Below, piece after piece: positions 35,222 to 43,505 of a stretch of 56,775 bases of DNA. The notes below the pieces were generated by a model. It worked only from the letters and a program-made list of their open reading frames with translations, was not told the origin of the DNA and did no database searches. The translations under genes and the position numbers were made by a program. Every line of letters begins with the position of its first letter. Position 1 is the first letter of the stretch. Origin of the DNA: an uncultured Arthrobacter sp. (lineage in GTDB: Bacteria > Actinomycetota > Actinomycetes > Actinomycetales > Micrococcaceae); the NCBI RefSeq assembly GCF_947495145.1, contig NZ_CANLXP010000022.1, positions 1-56,775 of the forward strand, read 5' to 3'.

Positions 35222-36054
35222 CTCTCAGTGTCACCGAACGTATAACGCCGGTACGGAAGAGCCACCGAACGACCACGCAACTTCGCCGCGGCGCAACAAC
35301 TGTCATTGTCTTGGTGGTGCTCTGGGAAATCGTTGTACGGATCGGCCTCGTCGATTCCTTCTTGGTTCCGCCGCCCACCACCGTATTCAGCCAGCTCTTT
35401 ACCCTGGCCGGTCCGGAAGCGTTGCCAGCCTATGCCCTGTGGATGCACATCGGCTGGAGCCTCCTCCGACTGATCCTCGGAGTGGCCCTCGGTGCAGCGA
35501 TTGGGTTACCAATCGGGATCGCGATGGGCTCCAACCGATTCATCAAACTCACGTTCCGCCCGATTCTCACATTCCTGCTCGCCATCCCGTCCCTCGCGCT
35601 GGCTCCAATCCTGATTCTTCTCATGGGGCTCAGCGAATGGGTGCCAGTCACGGTAATCGCCATTGAAGCAGCTGTCGTAATGGCCTACAACGCCGAGTTG
35701 GGTACCTCATCCGTTCCGCGGAACATGAAGTGGGCCATGGCTAGTCTGGGTGCCAGCAGGTTCACCATCTTCACCCGTGTTGTGCTGCCATCATCCCTGC
35801 CGTTCCTCATCACCGCATTGAAGCTATCTGTCGGTTACGGCTGGCGCGCCCTGATCGCCGTCGAGCTGTTGGCGGCTACCTCCTTCGGCCTGGGCTTCAT
35901 GATCTTCCAAGCCCAGAATTTCATGGACACCAAGACCATATTCGCTGGCATCGTCGCCATCTCCATTGTCGGTTTCACCTTCGAGCGGGTGGTGTTCGGT
36001 CGGTTGGAACGCCGCGTCAATGCTTGGTATGCAATCTCCACCAAAGAAAGGTGA
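35218..36054 (+). CDS. ABC transporter permease 2, SsuC/TauC-like
   Basis: A 278-residue paralogue of the preceding permease, with loop AMASLGASRFTIFTRVVLPSSLPFLITALKLSVGYGWRALIAVELLAATSFGLG. Six helices predicted. It starts in the ATGA overlap with permease 1 and ends 5 bases before the ATPase start. Confidence 0.9.
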   Translation: MTLSVTERITPVRKSHRTTTQLRRGATTVIVLVVLWEIVVRIGLVDSFLVPPPTTVFSQLFTLAGPEALPAYALWMHIGWSLLRLILGVALGAAIGLPIGIAMGSNRFIKLTFRPILTFLLAIPSLALAPILILLMGLSEWVPVTVIAIEAAVVMAYNAELGTSSVPRNMKWAMASLGASRFTIFTRVVLPSSLPFLITALKLSVGYGWRALIAVELLAATSFGLGFMIFQAQNFMDTKTIFAGIVAISIVGFTFERVVFGRLERRVNAWYAISTKER

Positions 36055-36059
36055 CAACC

Positions 36060-36845
36060 ATGTCCACCAATGTGAAGTTTTCCGCCAACGGCGTGCGCAA
36101 GATCTTCCACGACGAACGGACCAACCGCTCGGTCGAGGCCATCAGTAACCTCGACCTTGAAGTCCACGACGGGGAGTTCGTCGTCCTGATCGGCCCCAGC
36201 GGCTGCGGAAAATCTACCTTCCTCTACATGTGTGCCGGCTTCGAGTTCCCCACCGAAGGCGATGTTGCCTTCGAAGGAAAAACAATTAAGGGGCCCGGAC
36301 CGGAACGTGGCATCGTGTTCCAGGACTTTGTCCTCTACCCTTGGCGCACTGTGCGCCGGAACATCACCCTGGGTCTTGAGCTCAAAGGGGTAGCCAAGCA
36401 GGAAGCGGCTAAAAGGGCGCAGCACTGGATTGATCTCACAGGGCTTAGCGGATTCGAAGATTCCTACCCGCGGCAGCTGTCCGGCGGCATGAAACAGCGC
36501 GTTGCTATTGCACGCACGCTGGCCTGTGAGCCCGAAGCGGTCCTAATGGATGAGCCCTTCGGTGCCCTCGATGTTCAAACGCGGGACTTCATGGTCCGTG
36601 ACCTACAGCGGGTTTGGGATGAAACCGGAAAAACGATCATCTTCGTCACGCACAGCGTGGAGGAAGCGATCATGCTCGCCGACCGCATCGTTGTCTTTGG
36701 AGCCCGCCCGTCCAGGATTAAGGACGATATCCGCGTCGACTTCCCCCGACCGCGCACGGAGTCCGACCCCGAAGTACAGGCGCTTCGGGCGAAACTGATC
36801 GACCTATTGGCAGACGAGACCCGTCACGAAAGCATCGCTGGATAA
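36060..36845 (+). CDS. ABC transporter ATPase, SsuB/TauB-like
   Basis: A 261-residue ATPase with Walker A GPSGCGKST, Q-loop FQDFVLYPWRTV, signature LSGGMKQR, Walker B AVLMDEPFGALD and switch histidine in FVTHSVEEA. This is the standard SsuB/TauB layout. ATG 36060 is chosen because AAAGGTGACAACC precedes it. It completes a full importer, unlike cargo A, which lacks an ATPase. Confidence 0.93.
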   Translation: MSTNVKFSANGVRKIFHDERTNRSVEAISNLDLEVHDGEFVVLIGPSGCGKSTFLYMCAGFEFPTEGDVAFEGKTIKGPGPERGIVFQDFVLYPWRTVRRNITLGLELKGVAKQEAAKRAQHWIDLTGLSGFEDSYPRQLSGGMKQRVAIARTLACEPEAVLMDEPFGALDVQTRDFMVRDLQRVWDETGKTIIFVTHSVEEAIMLADRIVVFGARPSRIKDDIRVDFPRPRTESDPEVQALRAKLIDLLADETRHESIAG

Positions 36846-36862
36846 CAAAGCCATGGCTTTGA

Positions 36863-36890
36863 GGGGCAGGGAGCCGACGGGCCCTGCCCC
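36863..36890 (+). terminator. Hairpin after the importer operon
   Basis: GGGGCAGGG/CCCTGCCCC with a 10-base loop, about 18 bases past the ATPase stop. A separate perfect 14-bp palindrome, AAAGCCATGGCTTT, lies at 36847-36860. Confidence 0.55.
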
Positions 36891-37009
36891 AACCCTTGTC
36901 AGGGCCCATTTTCCGGCTCATGCATCTATTCACCCTGGTTTGATTGCATATCCGGCTGTCGGATCAGTCAATATACGCCCCACCCATGTTAGATACACGT
37001 AAGGATTCC

Positions 37010-37447
37010 ATGCCTCATACCAGCCCCGCAGCCAGCGAAACCGACGCCTTGGGATACATCAACGACATGGCCCGTACGCGCGGCTACGTGCTCGACTATC
37101 ACAAGATCATGGCTAAACAGGACTTCGAGGTCCTGCAAGCAACGAACAATCTGGTTTCCGCTGCCTATTTGAACCAGCGGTCCTTGGACCGAAGGACCAA
37201 AGAGCTCATTTTCATCGTGAGCCTTACAGTCATGCGAGCCTCCAAGGGACACATCCAGTCACACATCCGCGTCGCGCTCGATCTGGGAGTGACCGCCGCC
37301 GAGATCTTGGAAGCCATCGAGATCGCCCTGCCTGAAGCAGGCATCGTCGCCTTTCAGGCCGGTTTCGACGCGTGGCGCGAAGTCGTCGGAGCCGAAGGCA
37401 TCGAGCCCACCGTTGAGGCCCACCACGGCGGAAACGGCAGTTCCTAG
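37010..37447 (+). CDS. Carboxymuconolactone decarboxylase/AhpD-like protein
   Basis: A 145-residue all-helical protein. Core NQRSLDRRTKELIFIVSLTVMRASKGHIQSHIRVALDLGVTAAEILEAIEIALPEAGIVAFQAGFDAW matches the CMD/AhpD domain. The redox CxxC of AhpD is absent (MRASKGH), so a disulfide-reductase role is unlikely. ATG 37010 follows TAAGGATTCC. Its role in the cargo B pathway is unclear. CMD-like proteins can act as decarboxylases or lyases. Confidence 0.75.
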   Translation: MPHTSPAASETDALGYINDMARTRGYVLDYHKIMAKQDFEVLQATNNLVSAAYLNQRSLDRRTKELIFIVSLTVMRASKGHIQSHIRVALDLGVTAAEILEAIEIALPEAGIVAFQAGFDAWREVVGAEGIEPTVEAHHGGNGSS

Positions 37448-37480
37448 CCAACGAGCTCGCCTCACTTTCCACCCCCCAGT

Positions 37481-37519
37481 GCCACCGTCCTTCACAGAAC
37501 CGCTGTGAAGGACGGTGGC
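37481..37519. terminator. Strong bidirectional terminator between convergent operons
   Basis: Perfect 17-bp stem (GCCACCGTCCTTCACAG and its complement) with loop AACCG. It lies 33 bases after the CMD-like gene and 149 bases from the stop of the convergent MFS gene. Confidence 0.8.
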
Positions 37520-37668
37520 AATGCAGGCAGCCAAGCAGTGTTCGTGATGGGGTCCGTTACCGATGCAAGGCGAGCTCCTGCAGGCGCTGGTCATCCCGGG
37601 CATCAATTTTCATGCCTTATGCGTAATACATTGCTCCGATTGGCCCATACCCTACGTGGGGGCGAATA

Positions 37669-38847
37669 CTAAGTCTCGTTGCGTTCGAGCCGTGCCAGCG
37701 GACGGATAGAACCGAGGGAAGAGAGCAGAAGTAGGAATGCCGTACCGGTGAGGACGGCACCTGCACCCGCGCCGATAGCGAGAGTCGACAGCCCTACGGG
37801 TATAAGCACTTGTCCAGCCCGTGAGCCGGTTAGCCGGAGGGCGAGCCAGGTTCCCTGATGGTCCGACGGTGCGTAGGAGCTGATCATTGCCATGCTTAGG
37901 GGTTGGCCGATCCCTAACATGAGGCCAAGGCAGAACATCAAAACTAACGCGGGCGTTAGTGGCATTGGAACGACTACCAGCGCAAGCAAAGCAGCCGCCA
38001 TACCCGACGACACCACGAGAATGCGGTTCCTGCCGATTCTGAAAACCAGCCAGCCCAACCCGAAACGGCAGACCAAGGTGCCGGCGGCCCGGAGGGCTAG
38101 GAGCAAGCCCACCTCGGAGACCGCCATACCGCGTTCCACGGCGAGTGCAGGCAGGTAAACCTGAAGCAGATCAATGGCGCAAAGAACCAGCATGCTTATC
38201 AGAATCGACGCTGCCAGGCCCTCCTTCACACCGGGCCTGGTCGCGAAGGCCCGCCTGATGCCCCCGGGACTGCGGCCGGCGGGGGACGGGACGACCGGAT
38301 TGCGGAGCATCAAAAGGCTGACCAGGAGCAGGCCCAGAACGGTAGCACAGTAACCCACCAGCAGCGCAGTGGTGTCGGGTGTGACCGACTGCCCACCGAT
38401 AAGTCCGAGCAGGAACGGCCCCAGCAGCTGCGCCGCCGCTGCACTGGTCGTGTAGATCCCGAAAATCCGGTTGTGATTAGCGGTACCGGCTGCGATTCTT
38501 TTCTGTTCGCTGAGCAGGCTCATCAAGTGGCCCAAACCCAGCAAGGTGCACCAAAAGCACAGGGCCGTCAGGTTAGGTGTAGCGAAGATGAGTCCCGGGC
38601 CGGTGGCGAGCATCAGTAGCGCTCCGATGAGCAGCACCCGCTTTTCCTTGCCGACGTCCAGCATTCGTCCCAGCGGAAAAGCCAGGACGATGGGAAGTAG
38701 GGAAAAACTGGCCACAACCCACCCGAGGGACACCGCAGTAGCGCCGAGATCTAGGGCGATGTAGGACGTGGTGGGGCGGATGAGGGCAACGGCGAGCTGC
38801 AGGAAGAATGCGTGGAGCAGGACGCTGACCAGCGTGAACCGCGTCAT
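37669..38847 (-). CDS. MFS transporter
   Basis: A 392-residue protein with about twelve hydrophobic helices. FPLGRMLDVGKEKRVLLIG, between helices 2 and 3, matches the MFS loop motif, and a central loop holds PVVPSPAGRSPGG. It is the last gene of the leftward operon PrpD-PrpF-YeiH-MFS. It could import or export a pathway compound. Direction cannot be read from sequence. Confidence 0.85.
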   Translation of the reverse strand: MTRFTLVSVLLHAFFLQLAVALIRPTTSYIALDLGATAVSLGWVVASFSLLPIVLAFPLGRMLDVGKEKRVLLIGALLMLATGPGLIFATPNLTALCFWCTLLGLGHLMSLLSEQKRIAAGTANHNRIFGIYTTSAAAAQLLGPFLLGLIGGQSVTPDTTALLVGYCATVLGLLLVSLLMLRNPVVPSPAGRSPGGIRRAFATRPGVKEGLAASILISMLVLCAIDLLQVYLPALAVERGMAVSEVGLLLALRAAGTLVCRFGLGWLVFRIGRNRILVVSSGMAAALLALVVVPMPLTPALVLMFCLGLMLGIGQPLSMAMISSYAPSDHQGTWLALRLTGSRAGQVLIPVGLSTLAIGAGAGAVLTGTAFLLLLSSLGSIRPLARLERNET

Positions 38848-38902
38848 CAGCTCAGCCGGGATGTGGGCGCGGCAGGCCTGCCTGCGGTTCCGGGTATGAC
38901 CT

Positions 38903-39970
38903 TCACTGAAGGATGAAGGTGCCGGTCAGAGCGACAGAGCCGACTATGAGGGTGGAGGCGAGGGCCAGGAGGAACGGACGGGGGCCAATGTGGCGGAAGA
39001 AGGAGGCTTTGACACCGCAGCCCAATGCAAACATTGCAGCAGTCATGAGGATGCCTTGGACCACGCTCGCGCCGGTCAGGGCCGGTTCGGGCAGAATGCC
39101 GAAGCTGCGCACGACGATGGCGACCATGAAGGCCACGACAAATACCGGCAACAGCGGAGGACGGGCCGCCGCCACTCCTGGTGTCGATGCTTCCTGTCTG
39201 CGGGTCGACCATGCCAGGACGGCCATAACGGGCGCCAGCATGATGACCCGGGCCAGCTTGACGATGACCGCGACACTGAGTGCTGTTCCGCCAACAATCC
39301 CGCCGATGGCGACGACCTGTGCCACTTCATGGACGGCGCCGCCCGCCCAGAGGCCGGTGGCGCCGGCGTCAAATCCGATCAGCTGGCTAAGGAAGGGGAT
39401 GAGCGGGATCATCGCTGTGCCAAAGATCACTACCAGGGCGATGGACGTCAGCGTCTCCTCTTCGGAGGCCTTCGTAACGTCACTGGATGCAGCCACGGCC
39501 GCTGCACCACAGATAGAGAATCCGGACGCGATGAGCAGGCACTGGGTCCGTCCTAGGTTAAGCAACCGGCCCACGTAGTACGTGGCGAGCATTCCGATGG
39601 TGACGATGAGGACGACCATGAGGAGAACGCCCCAGCCTAGGGACAGGATGTCCACGATCGACAGCTGCAGACCAAGCAGGATGATGGCCGCCCGCAACAG
39701 GGTCTTGGACGTGAATATGACGCCTGGTTCAAGGCGTTCATGGACACCGACCAGGTTCCGGAAGGCGACACCGAGCAGAATCGCGACCAGCAACGCGCTG
39801 ACCCCGGGGAACAGGCTCAGCACTGCAATGACCCCTGCTGCAGCGGCAAAACAAGCAACGACCCCGGCAACCATGCCTGGTCGGAACCCGAAAGTGAGGC
39901 GTGAAGTCCACACCCTTGAACCGGTGGAACCCTCCGCGCTTCGGACGGTTTGCGGTCCGCGTGCTGACAT
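38903..39970 (-). CDS. YeiH-family putative sulfate/sulfite exporter
   Basis: A 355-residue polytopic protein with the family landmarks LVAILLGVAFRN, PGVIFTSKTLLRAAIILLGLQLS, SGFSICGAAAVAASS and GGAVHEVAQVVAIG. The family is annotated as putative sulfate exporters, and some members accompany sulfonate breakdown genes. Next to an SsuABC-type importer operon, this raises the question of a sulfonated substrate. Confidence 0.87.
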   Translation of the reverse strand: MSARGPQTVRSAEGSTGSRVWTSRLTFGFRPGMVAGVVACFAAAAGVIAVLSLFPGVSALLVAILLGVAFRNLVGVHERLEPGVIFTSKTLLRAAIILLGLQLSIVDILSLGWGVLLMVVLIVTIGMLATYYVGRLLNLGRTQCLLIASGFSICGAAAVAASSDVTKASEEETLTSIALVVIFGTAMIPLIPFLSQLIGFDAGATGLWAGGAVHEVAQVVAIGGIVGGTALSVAVIVKLARVIMLAPVMAVLAWSTRRQEASTPGVAAARPPLLPVFVVAFMVAIVVRSFGILPEPALTGASVVQGILMTAAMFALGCGVKASFFRHIGPRPFLLALASTLIVGSVALTGTFILQ

Positions 39971-40069
39971 AATCTATCCTTCTATCGGCATGTCCTTGTT
40001 CGCCTTTGCGGGCGTACGGAACGGCATGGTCCGGGCCGTCGCCCGGCCCTCTTGGCGGTGCAGGGGAAG

Positions 40070-41257
40070 CTACAGCAATCCAGCCGTTGCCAGCGGTTTG
40101 CCGGCGTTGTCCCAGACCTTGCTCGGGATGATGACAGAGCCGTCCATGATGGCTCTGGCGGTGCGCACGATGGAGGCTTTGCACACCGCGATGTCCGCGC
40201 CTCGGACGTCCACTTTGACCTGTGCGGAGATGATGCCGCCGGGGTGGCCGATGACGAAGTGCTTACCGGTGGGCTTGGCGACCTGATTGACGATGGTGCC
40301 CTCGATGGCACCGGCTATAGCCGTGCATAGCGCCCCGGTAACGGCATAGGTTTTGTGGGTCCGTTGCATGGACTGCTGGCGTGCGATCACGGTTAGGGTC
40401 TCCGCGGGGATTAAGGTGCCGTCGGCGGCTATGTAGTCCTGCGGTTGGGAAACAGCCACAACACGGGGAATGGACGGGGAAACCTCTTTGGCCACCTGGT
40501 TCCCGCTCACGAGCCCAATGGCACGGGCGGCATAGGCGCGGACTTCTTCCAGCAGGCCAGGTAATGACGGGTGAGCGTCGATTTGCGCGGCCGATTCGGT
40601 TCCGGTCATGGACAGGTCTTTGGCGTTGACGAAAACGAATGGCGTAGCTGCGTCCACGATTGAGACCTGGCAGGTAGTGCCGTTAGAAAGAGTGACGGGT
40701 TCGCAGGTTTGACCGGTGGGTAGCACCGAACCCGTTGCGGCGCCCCCGCAGTCACCGAAGTCCAAGAGGATGGGTGCACCGGATCCGGGGACGCCGGATA
40801 TCGTGGTGTCGCCGTCTTCCTCGACCTCCCCGGCGGCATTGACGCGCACGTCGGCGATGAGCAGCTTGTTGGTGTTGGTGTTGTAAATGCGCACCTGGGT
40901 GATGGGGGAGACTGCGGGAACCAGTCCACGGCGTATGGCGAAAGGCCCTACGCCGGAGGACATGTTCCCGCAGTTCCCCACCCAGAAGATTTCCCCTACG
41001 TCGATGCCGACTTGGCCGAAGGTGTAGTCCACATCGGCTTCTGGGCGGGATGAGGCCGACACTACGGCGACTTTGCTGGTCAGCGGATCGCCGCCTCCTA
41101 TGCCGTCAATCTGACGGGAGTCGGGGGAGCCATACGCTGCAAGCACGACAGCGTCTCTGACGGCCGGGTCCGTAGGCAGATCCTCCTTGAGGAAGAACGC
41201 GCCGCGGCTGGTTCCGGCCCGAGCAAAGAGACAGGGGATGCTTCTGGTAGTTGACAT
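40070..41257 (-). CDS. PrpF-family isomerase (aconitate/methylaconitate or oxalomesaconate type)
   Basis: A 395-residue diaminopimelate-epimerase-fold enzyme. It has RAGTSRGAFF at the N-terminus, the catalytic Lys62 in DPLTSKVAVV, Cys96 in VGNCGNMSSGVGPFA, and GHPGGIISAQV near the C-terminus. PrpF proteins move double bonds or isomerise cis/trans in aconitate-like tricarboxylates. It starts 5 bases after the PrpD-family gene, so the two act in one pathway. Confidence 0.88.
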   Translation of the reverse strand: MSTTRSIPCLFARAGTSRGAFFLKEDLPTDPAVRDAVVLAAYGSPDSRQIDGIGGGDPLTSKVAVVSASSRPEADVDYTFGQVGIDVGEIFWVGNCGNMSSGVGPFAIRRGLVPAVSPITQVRIYNTNTNKLLIADVRVNAAGEVEEDGDTTISGVPGSGAPILLDFGDCGGAATGSVLPTGQTCEPVTLSNGTTCQVSIVDAATPFVFVNAKDLSMTGTESAAQIDAHPSLPGLLEEVRAYAARAIGLVSGNQVAKEVSPSIPRVVAVSQPQDYIAADGTLIPAETLTVIARQQSMQRTHKTYAVTGALCTAIAGAIEGTIVNQVAKPTGKHFVIGHPGGIISAQVKVDVRGADIAVCKASIVRTARAIMDGSVIIPSKVWDNAGKPLATAGLL

Positions 41258-41262
41258 GGTTG

Positions 41263-42657
41263 CTACTTCGTGAGAACCGCGGTGATCTGGGCAACGTCTT
41301 CGACGTTGTCCAGGTTCATTACCAGATCGCTGACTTCCCGGGCACGAGTGGCACCGATGGAGATGGTGGCCAGATCCAGGAATTTGTTTTCCAGTTCCTG
41401 GTCACTCATGGGCAGATCCGGCTCGCCCTTGGGGCCCTTGACGGCGTGGCTAAGCACTCGCCCGTCGTTCAGTCGGACCTCCACCACGGCCTCGCGGCCC
41501 ATGAGGCCGTACTTGGGCTCGGCGATCAGTTCGATCTCGGCAGCGACTTCGTGGATTCGCTGGTCCTTGAAACCCTCTTCGTAATCCTTGAGCCCGTTCA
41601 GGTAGCCGTTTAGGGCAAGGGCGACACCGAAGGGAGTTGAACCCATTGCTGCGTTCAGGTTGGGGGTGACGGTGCGGCCGGACTGGCGGATAGCAAGGGC
41701 GCAAAGGCGAACGCTGACGGTTGCAATGTCTTCAGGTGCAAGATTGTGCTGCTGAGCGATTTCCTGAGCAGCATCGATAGGCCCATGGGCGTACCGGCAG
41801 GCGGCATGTGGCTTGAAGCCGACCTCCATAATTTTGAAGTCTGAGCCAAGGCCGTCAAAGATTTCGCCCGGCTTCACACCGTCTGCGTAGGCGTTGAAGA
41901 AGCCTTCCTGGGACTCCAGACCCATCTTCGGCCCAGTGAAACCCTTGGAAACCAGCATCGCAGCCATGGTTCCGTTCAGGGCAGCTTTGCCCGGGCTCAG
42001 CGGCTTGGCCATGCAGGGGGAGTCAAGGTAAGCCTGGATTCCTGCGGCTTGCATAGCACCCAGCCCCAGGGCGTCGGCGGTGCGCTCGGCGTCGAAGCCG
42101 AACTGTTTGGCAGCTGCACCGGCAGAAGCTATGGAACCGACGGCGCCGGTCGTGTGATAGCCGCGCTGGCGATGGCCTGGGTTGATGGCCAAAGCGATAC
42201 GGACCATGAGATCGTAGCCGGCTACAGCAGAGGTGATTGTCTCGGCACCGGTACGGTGCAGGTACTCGCCGGTCGTCATCACGGTCGGGACCAGCAGGGA
42301 GCCCGACTTCGTCAGGGCCGCACCATGGGCGTCGTCCAGTTCAACTCCGTGTCCGAGCATGGCGTTGATCATCGCGGCATGGGGAACGGGCACTCGTGTT
42401 CCATAGCCCGTGATCGTGGCCTGTTCCGCTCCACCGAACTCGGCGATGAGGGAGTGCGCTACGCGGGCCGGCTCGGCGATGGTTGAGGCACCCAACTGAT
42501 TGCCTAGACCATCACGGATCAACAATTTGGCCTTGTGCACAACGTCTGCGGAAAGGTCTTCGAACTGCAGGTTGCTGACATAGTCGGCCAAAGCGCGGGT
42601 TGCGCCTTCTGCATTCTCGCGCTGGACCTCGGGCTTGGTTTCTACGGTTTCAGTCAT
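41263..42657 (-). CDS. MmgE/PrpD family enzyme 1
   Basis: A 464-residue MmgE/PrpD protein with GVELDDAHGAALTKSGSLLVPTVMT, GYDLMVRIALAINPGHRQRGYHTTGAVGSIASAGAA and KPHAACRYAHGPIDAA, the usual active-site histidines and lysine. Known members include 2-methylcitrate dehydratase, cis-aconitate decarboxylase and iminodisuccinate epimerase, so the reaction cannot be fixed. It is first in its operon and is divergent from the GntR gene. A second copy lies on the other side of that gene. Confidence 0.87.
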   Translation of the reverse strand: MTETVETKPEVQRENAEGATRALADYVSNLQFEDLSADVVHKAKLLIRDGLGNQLGASTIAEPARVAHSLIAEFGGAEQATITGYGTRVPVPHAAMINAMLGHGVELDDAHGAALTKSGSLLVPTVMTTGEYLHRTGAETITSAVAGYDLMVRIALAINPGHRQRGYHTTGAVGSIASAGAAAKQFGFDAERTADALGLGAMQAAGIQAYLDSPCMAKPLSPGKAALNGTMAAMLVSKGFTGPKMGLESQEGFFNAYADGVKPGEIFDGLGSDFKIMEVGFKPHAACRYAHGPIDAAQEIAQQHNLAPEDIATVSVRLCALAIRQSGRTVTPNLNAAMGSTPFGVALALNGYLNGLKDYEEGFKDQRIHEVAAEIELIAEPKYGLMGREAVVEVRLNDGRVLSHAVKGPKGEPDLPMSDQELENKFLDLATISIGATRAREVSDLVMNLDNVEDVAQITAVLTK

Positions 42658-42717
42658 GGGAGCGTTCCTTCCTATCGGGGCTCCTGGAAGTAGTGGAGCA
42701 AGAGACTACATTCAGTC

Positions 42718-42742
42718 TGATACGTGATGTTTTACATGTCAA
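42718..42742 (-). promoter_or_regulatory. 24-bp operator in the divergent PrpD1/GntR promoter region
   Basis: On the minus strand, TTGACA (42742-42737) opens a 17-bp spacer followed by CAGACT. The overlapping dyad has half-sites TGACATGT and ACGTATCA separated by 8 bp. It matches 23 of 24 positions of the site at 43470-43493, in inverted orientation. Confidence 0.65.
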
Positions 42743-42809
42743 GGGTTGTGTCAGATGTTTCAGACAATCCATACTGATTGGATGGGAAGTTTTTAGGAGA
42801 GGACCGGAC

Positions 42810-43472
42810 ATGGCAATGCAAACGAACCTGCTTCTGTCAGCAGCCGAACTGGCGGCACGCGAGATCCGGGATCGCATCCGCGCAGGTGATTTGAAGCCGG
42901 GGGAGAGAATCAGCAGTGACGAAATCTCTCAGCAATTGGGCATCAGCAAGACGCCCGTGCGCGATGCGCTGCAGAATCTGCGTCAGGAAGGGTTAGTCGA
43001 AATACAGGCCCGCGTTGGAGCTTTCGTTCGGCAAATCACGATGCGTGAGATCAAGGAGGTTTACTCACTGAAGTCAGCCGTGGAGCCGTTGGCTGCGGCT
43101 TGGGCGGCAGAACATGGAACACTTGCTGACCGGCAACGCCTCTCCGTAGCCATGACTAACCTGGAGCTCGCAGCGGCGGAAGATAACGTTGATGGCGGGG
43201 TCGAGAGCGTCGATGCCATCCACGACCTGATCTTTGACATGGCCGACAGCGAAGTGATGCGCGACGTTTACCGCGTCTTCCGCGCCCGGGTTAGAACCCT
43301 ACGGCAAATCAACCTCGCCCAACCCGGCCGCCTCTCCGTTTCAGCTCAACATCACCGGAAGATTGTGGATGCGATCTGCGCGGGCGATCCGGCCGCCGCG
43401 GCCGCGATGGCTGAGCATCTGGCCGATGCTACCGAGGCAGTGAAAAATGTCCTGACCACTGATGGTGATTGA
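42810..43472 (+). CDS. GntR family regulator, FCD subfamily
   Basis: A 220-residue protein. The winged HTH is AAREIRDRIRAGDLKPGERISSDEISQQLGISKTPVRDALQNLRQEGLVEIQARVGAFVRQ. An FCD helical ligand domain follows, with metal/ligand histidines in DAIHDLIFDMAD and SAQHHRKIVDAI. ATG 42810 is chosen because AGGAGAGGA precedes it. The frame continues upstream only through the promoter. It is flanked on both sides by copies of the same 24-bp dyad, the expected autoregulated arrangement. It likely responds to a carboxylic acid of the pathway. Confidence 0.9.
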   Translation: MAMQTNLLLSAAELAAREIRDRIRAGDLKPGERISSDEISQQLGISKTPVRDALQNLRQEGLVEIQARVGAFVRQITMREIKEVYSLKSAVEPLAAAWAAEHGTLADRQRLSVAMTNLELAAAEDNVDGGVESVDAIHDLIFDMADSEVMRDVYRVFRARVRTLRQINLAQPGRLSVSAQHHRKIVDAICAGDPAAAAAMAEHLADATEAVKNVLTTDGD

Positions 43473-43505
43473 CATGTGAAACATCACGTATCAATATGTG
43501 ATGTA
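43469..43505 (+). promoter_or_regulatory. Operator/promoter fused to the start of PrpD gene 2 (possible leaderless start)
   Basis: TTGACA (43469-43474), 17 bp, CAATAT (43492-43497), then the ATG at 43505, so transcription could begin at the start codon. The 24-bp dyad (half-sites TGACATGT and ACGTATCA) lies at 43470-43493. A second dyad, ACATCAC...GTGATGT, at 43481-43504 abuts the ATG. No ribosome site is present. Confidence 0.6.

Noticed and set aside
40070-42657. Naming the PrpD/PrpF pair as the methylcitrate cycle
   Set aside because: The prpB and prpC genes are not in the window, and the neighbours point to other polycarboxylates.
42600-42809. In-frame extension of the GntR gene
   Set aside because: It covers the divergent promoter and operator. 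ATG 42810 has a strong ribosome site and begins the HTH domain properly.
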